A stretch of DNA of 64,000 bases from Halobacillus sp. Marseille-Q1614. Lineage in GTDB: Bacteria; Bacillota; Bacilli; Bacillales; Halobacillaceae. The stretch is from contig NZ_CADDWH010000001.1 of NCBI RefSeq assembly GCF_902809865.1, positions 3,833,652 through 3,897,651 on the forward strand. The letters run 5' to 3'. The position numbers and the translations under genes were made by a program. Shown in pieces: positions 61,155 to 64,000 of the stretch (positions within the stretch are counted from its first letter, which is position 1; each line of letters starts with the position of its first letter). Under the pieces are notes generated by a model. The model was not told the DNA's origin, searched no databases, and saw nothing but the letters and a program-made list of their open reading frames with translations.

Positions 61155-62399
61155 ATGTTTTTAAAACACCTTAAAAATCTACTTTATTTATTTACATCCA
61201 AGGGCGTAGCATCATCCTTTGCTTTTATAGCACAAATAATTCTTGCCAGATTGCTAACTCAAGAAGATTATGGGACAGTATCTTTTTATATAGTTTTTAT
61301 TAATATTTTATCTTCAATTATCGGTTATGGGTTAGGAAATTTTTGGCTTAGAAGATACGCTGTCGAAGGATTTAATGTAAAAAGATGGATAAAGCCCTCG
61401 TTAATGAGCGGGATATGTCTAACTGGAATAACTATGCCTATATATTTTATAGTTCCTTATTTCTCTTTGGGAGAACACTCTTTGTTTATTTCATTGGCCC
61501 TATTACCACTTTTGATTTTCCAAGGGTTTAGTCAGATAGTGAGAGCTTGCTTCCAAATTTTAGGTAAATATAATAAACTATCCTATTATATGTTAATTAA
61601 GAATTCAATTTTTTTGTTGTCTGCTCTAATATTGTTTCTATTTGATTTCAATTCCTTTGTTGCTATATATGGAATATTATCATTATTAGTCCTTCTCTAC
61701 AGTTTAACTATAGTAAAAGGATTCTATAACATATCTACATATAGGGCAGAAATGAGTGGTGTGATAGAAGAACCTAAAACAAAATTGGTTTTAAAATTAG
61801 CATGGCCTTTTGGAGCTCAAGGAATCTTATATATGCTTTATTACCAAGTAGACATACTGATGATAACTTTTTTCTTGGGTACAACTTCAACAGGGCTTTA
61901 TAACGCCTCTTTCACCATAGTATCGTTAATATTTGTCTTCCCTAGCATTTTATTTCAAATATATTTGTTACCTAAAGCAAATGTATGGATAGCTAATAAT
62001 GAATTAAATAAAATAAATTTCATAAGGAAAAAATTGTCAATTATTTTATTTCTTTTGGGGATTTCTATCACTTTAATTCTTTTTTATATAGGTGAATTTT
62101 TAATTACTTTATTGTTTGGAGCTGAATTCTTAGATTCTGCATTATTATTTAAAGTGCTTATATTATCAGTTCCTTTTAGATTTGTTACTAATTCGTTAGA
62201 AATGATTTTTGCTACTGAAAGAATGGTCACTTATAAAGTTTATATACAAGCAGGAGGAGCATTACTTAACATTTTCCTCAATCTCATTTTTATTAATCAA
62301 ATAGGAGTAATAGGCGCAGCGATAAGTACTGTAATAACAGAAATATTCATATTCCTATTATATTATTTTTTATCAGCAAGATTAAAGAGAGAGATGTGA
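61155..62399 (+). CDS. oligosaccharide flippase (Wzx-like, MATE/MOP superfamily)
   Basis: A 414-residue membrane protein with about 12-14 helices. The start KGVASSFAFIAQIILARLLT, then EDYGTVSFYIVFINIL is characteristic of polysaccharide export flippases. It moves lipid-linked repeat units across the membrane. Its base composition is more AT-rich than the genes before it, which is common in Wzx genes and suggests transfer. ATG 61155 is chosen; a GTG at 61146 lies closer to the weak AGAGAG site. Confidence 0.87.
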   Translation: MFLKHLKNLLYLFTSKGVASSFAFIAQIILARLLTQEDYGTVSFYIVFINILSSIIGYGLGNFWLRRYAVEGFNVKRWIKPSLMSGICLTGITMPIYFIVPYFSLGEHSLFISLALLPLLIFQGFSQIVRACFQILGKYNKLSYYMLIKNSIFLLSALILFLFDFNSFVAIYGILSLLVLLYSLTIVKGFYNISTYRAEMSGVIEEPKTKLVLKLAWPFGAQGILYMLYYQVDILMITFFLGTTSTGLYNASFTIVSLIFVFPSILFQIYLLPKANVWIANNELNKINFIRKKLSIILFLLGISITLILFYIGEFLITLLFGAEFLDSALLFKVLILSVPFRFVTNSLEMIFATERMVTYKVYIQAGGALLNIFLNLIFINQIGVIGAAISTVITEIFIFLLYYFLSARLKREM

Positions 62400-62403
62400 A
62401 AAA

Positions 62404-63299
62404 ATGAAGAATATACTTTTAAGAGGTTACTATGGCTATAATAACTTTGGAGATGACGCATTACTTTCTACAATGTTAAATAAAGTTTTTAATGATAGGT
62501 CTAAATATAAAGTTACTGTACTTTCTAATAATAAGGGTATTTAGGTGCGAGAATATTAAATATAATATAAATATTTTAAAGCAAATATCGGTCCATATTA
62601 CGTTAGTAATTGGTAGAGGGAGAGTCAATTTCAAGATTTTGGGGAGAGACAAAATATAAAAGGTTTTATATTTAAATTAATAAGGATATCACTTGCTAAT
62701 TCATTTAGGAATTAGTATTGGTCCAATTAATCCAATTACCGGATCTTACATTTTAAATAAAAGATAGTAAAGAGGATGCTAATAAACTTCCTAAAGATTT
62801 AAATTTGGGTATCATTGTTCTCCCTTTTCACAAAAACACTAGTGGAGAATATAAAAGTTCAAAATCAATTATTTAATAATATTAAAAAAGCTATTATAAG
62901 AACAAAACAATTATACCCTAATATTAATCTTACTTTTTTTTTGCTTAGCTACAAATAACCAAAAGATCGTACCAAATCAAAACTCCATACGAATCTTTGA
63001 GAAAGAAATAAGCTTAAGTAGGAGGTTTCATGTGGCTGTCTTTGCATATACGAAAGTTCCACAGTTTAATCTTTCTTATCACCAAAAATGTCTAGAATTT
63101 ATGCATCATACTAATTACAATAAAAAGCTTTCTTTGACATTAGAAAAAAAACAAAGATGAACTTGTAACAAGATTAACAGTCTTGATTAAAAATTCTTGT
63201 CAGTTTAAGCTTGGTTTGGAAGTGTGCACTATGGCAAATGAAATGAACATATTGGATGAGAAAATAGAAAAAATATTAAAAGGTAGGAAAATTAAATGA
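62404..63299 (+). pseudogene. polysaccharide pyruvyl transferase gene, multiply frameshifted
   Basis: The ATG at 62404 opens NILLRGYYGYNNFGDDALL, the family's N-terminal G-x-x-G-x-x-N-x-G-D motif, but a stop comes at about 62542. Further pieces follow in other frames: ISIGPINPITGSYILNK (around 62720), and at the end CQFKLGLEVCTMANEM, stopping at 63297. Family members reach about 300-350 residues, which fits the span. The stop overlaps the next gene's ATG (ATGA), so it was once translationally coupled. Confidence 0.7.
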
Positions 63300-64000
63300 A
63301 TAAAGCATCAGTTAGTGTAATAATTCCTAGTTTTAATAGCACTTCCACTATCGAAAGAGCAGTTAAGTCAATTGCTAACCAAAGCCTTCTTCCTAAAGAA
63401 GTAATTATCGTTGATGATTGCAGCACTGACGAAAGAATGGAGAAAGTGTTACGTAGGATAAAAACCAAATACAGTGATTATTTTGATTTCAAAATTCTTC
63501 TTAACCAAAGTAACAAAGGACCTGGAGTCTCAAGGAATGCCGGGTGGAAGGTCAGTAATGGGGAATTTATAGCATTTTTAGATTCCGATGATTCTTGGCA
63601 TAAGCAAAAGATCGAAATTCAGTATAATTATATGATTAATAATCCTGGTGTAGATTTTACCTGTCATAAAAACTTGGAAGTTTTAGAAGGCCAATTTGAG
63701 TCTTCAGAGGAGATTTTAGACGATCAACAGTTTAATATTGAAAGTATTAAATTTAAACAACTACTGTATAGAAATAGAATAGGAACTCGAACAGTTATGT
63801 TAAAAAGGTCTATAGAAAATAGATTTAGACAAGGGAAATATCATTCTGAAGACTACCTCCTTTGGCTAGAAGTGGCTGCTTCTAATTATAAAATTCAAAT
63901 ACTAGATGTACCTTTATCTAAATCTTATTCTCATCCTTTTTTGGGAGATGGTCTTAGTGGAAGTATTATAAAAATGTTTAAAGGTGCTATAGATACGTAT
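63296..64000 (+). CDS. glycosyltransferase family 2 (3' end outside window)
   Basis: 235 residues are visible and the frame is open at the window end. The GT-A fold starts SVSVIIPSFNSTSTIERAV, has EVIIVDDCSTDE for the nucleotide, KGPGVSRNAGW and the AFLDSDDSW metal motif (DxD), then a later HSEDYLLWLEVA with the ED catalytic pair. It would add a sugar to the lipid-linked repeat unit. It overlaps the preceding pseudogene stop by 4 bp. Confidence 0.9.
   Translation, partial: MNKASVSVIIPSFNSTSTIERAVKSIANQSLLPKEVIIVDDCSTDERMEKVLRRIKTKYSDYFDFKILLNQSNKGPGVSRNAGWKVSNGEFIAFLDSDDSWHKQKIEIQYNYMINNPGVDFTCHKNLEVLEGQFESSEEILDDQQFNIESIKFKQLLYRNRIGTRTVMLKRSIENRFRQGKYHSEDYLLWLEVAASNYKIQILDVPLSKSYSHPFLGDGLSGSIIKMFKGAIDTY

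Overview
The window looks like chromosome of a low-GC Gram-positive spore former of the Bacillaceae, most likely a moderate halophile close to Halobacillus. This is inferred from strong AGGAGG-type ribosome sites, frequent TTG/GTG starts, YrzI-, Spo0M- and SinR-like proteins, and YwqE-type phosphatases. No rRNA, tRNA or CRISPR array was seen, and no complete insertion sequence.

Layout. 1-14 kb holds housekeeping and accessory genes: a partial flavin amine oxidase, 1-Cys peroxiredoxin, PQQ-type sugar dehydrogenase, DUF2935 protein, an aminotransferase/amidohydrolase/sodium-symporter operon behind a terminator-like leader, a PadR/DUF1048 pair, an integrase remnant, and an L,D-transpeptidase. 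15-20.5 kb is a DeoR-controlled PTS operon. It joins mannitol-type EIIA, EIICB and a MtlD-like dehydrogenase to a hexulose-phosphate 3-epimerase and a 3-hexulose-6-phosphate isomerase, which suggests an uncommon hexitol. 20.5-30 kb carries a lipase with a catabolite-control signature, an isochorismatase, HelD, stress genes (DJ-1, MsrA), a PEP-synthase deletion remnant and a run of tiny YrzI-like genes behind three tandem terminator hairpins.

The highlight is 30.4-42.3 kb. A LysR gene is divergent from a compact operon for an amino-group-carrier-protein pathway: LysW-like carrier, LysX-like ligase, a half-size DegT relative plus a full DegT aminotransferase, LysY-like reductase, a fused LysZ-LysK protein, a split transketolase and a second ATP-grasp ligase, followed by an MFS exporter and a flavodoxin-fold reductase. 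The gene set is not that of lysine or arginine synthesis. It resembles the actinobacterial carrier-protein pathways that build diamino-dihydroxy-heptanoate units. The likely scheme is: load glutamate on the carrier, reduce it to the semialdehyde, add a C2 ketol with transketolase, aminate the ketone with the DegT enzyme, release the product with the LysK half, couple it with the ATP-grasp ligase, and export it.

42.6-53.8 kb holds a second MFS protein, HAD hydrolases, a lipoprotein cluster, a CPA1 potassium/proton antiporter, and a decayed glycerophosphotransferase gene. From 54 kb to the end lies an exopolysaccharide locus: two tandem SinR-like regulator + YwqE-like phosphatase modules and a third, frameshifted phosphatase, followed by a CapD-like dehydratase, GtaB, a flippase, a broken pyruvyl transferase and a family-2 glycosyltransferase cut by the window end. 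Two intergenic repeat families occur as nested direct copies around the carrier-protein cluster.
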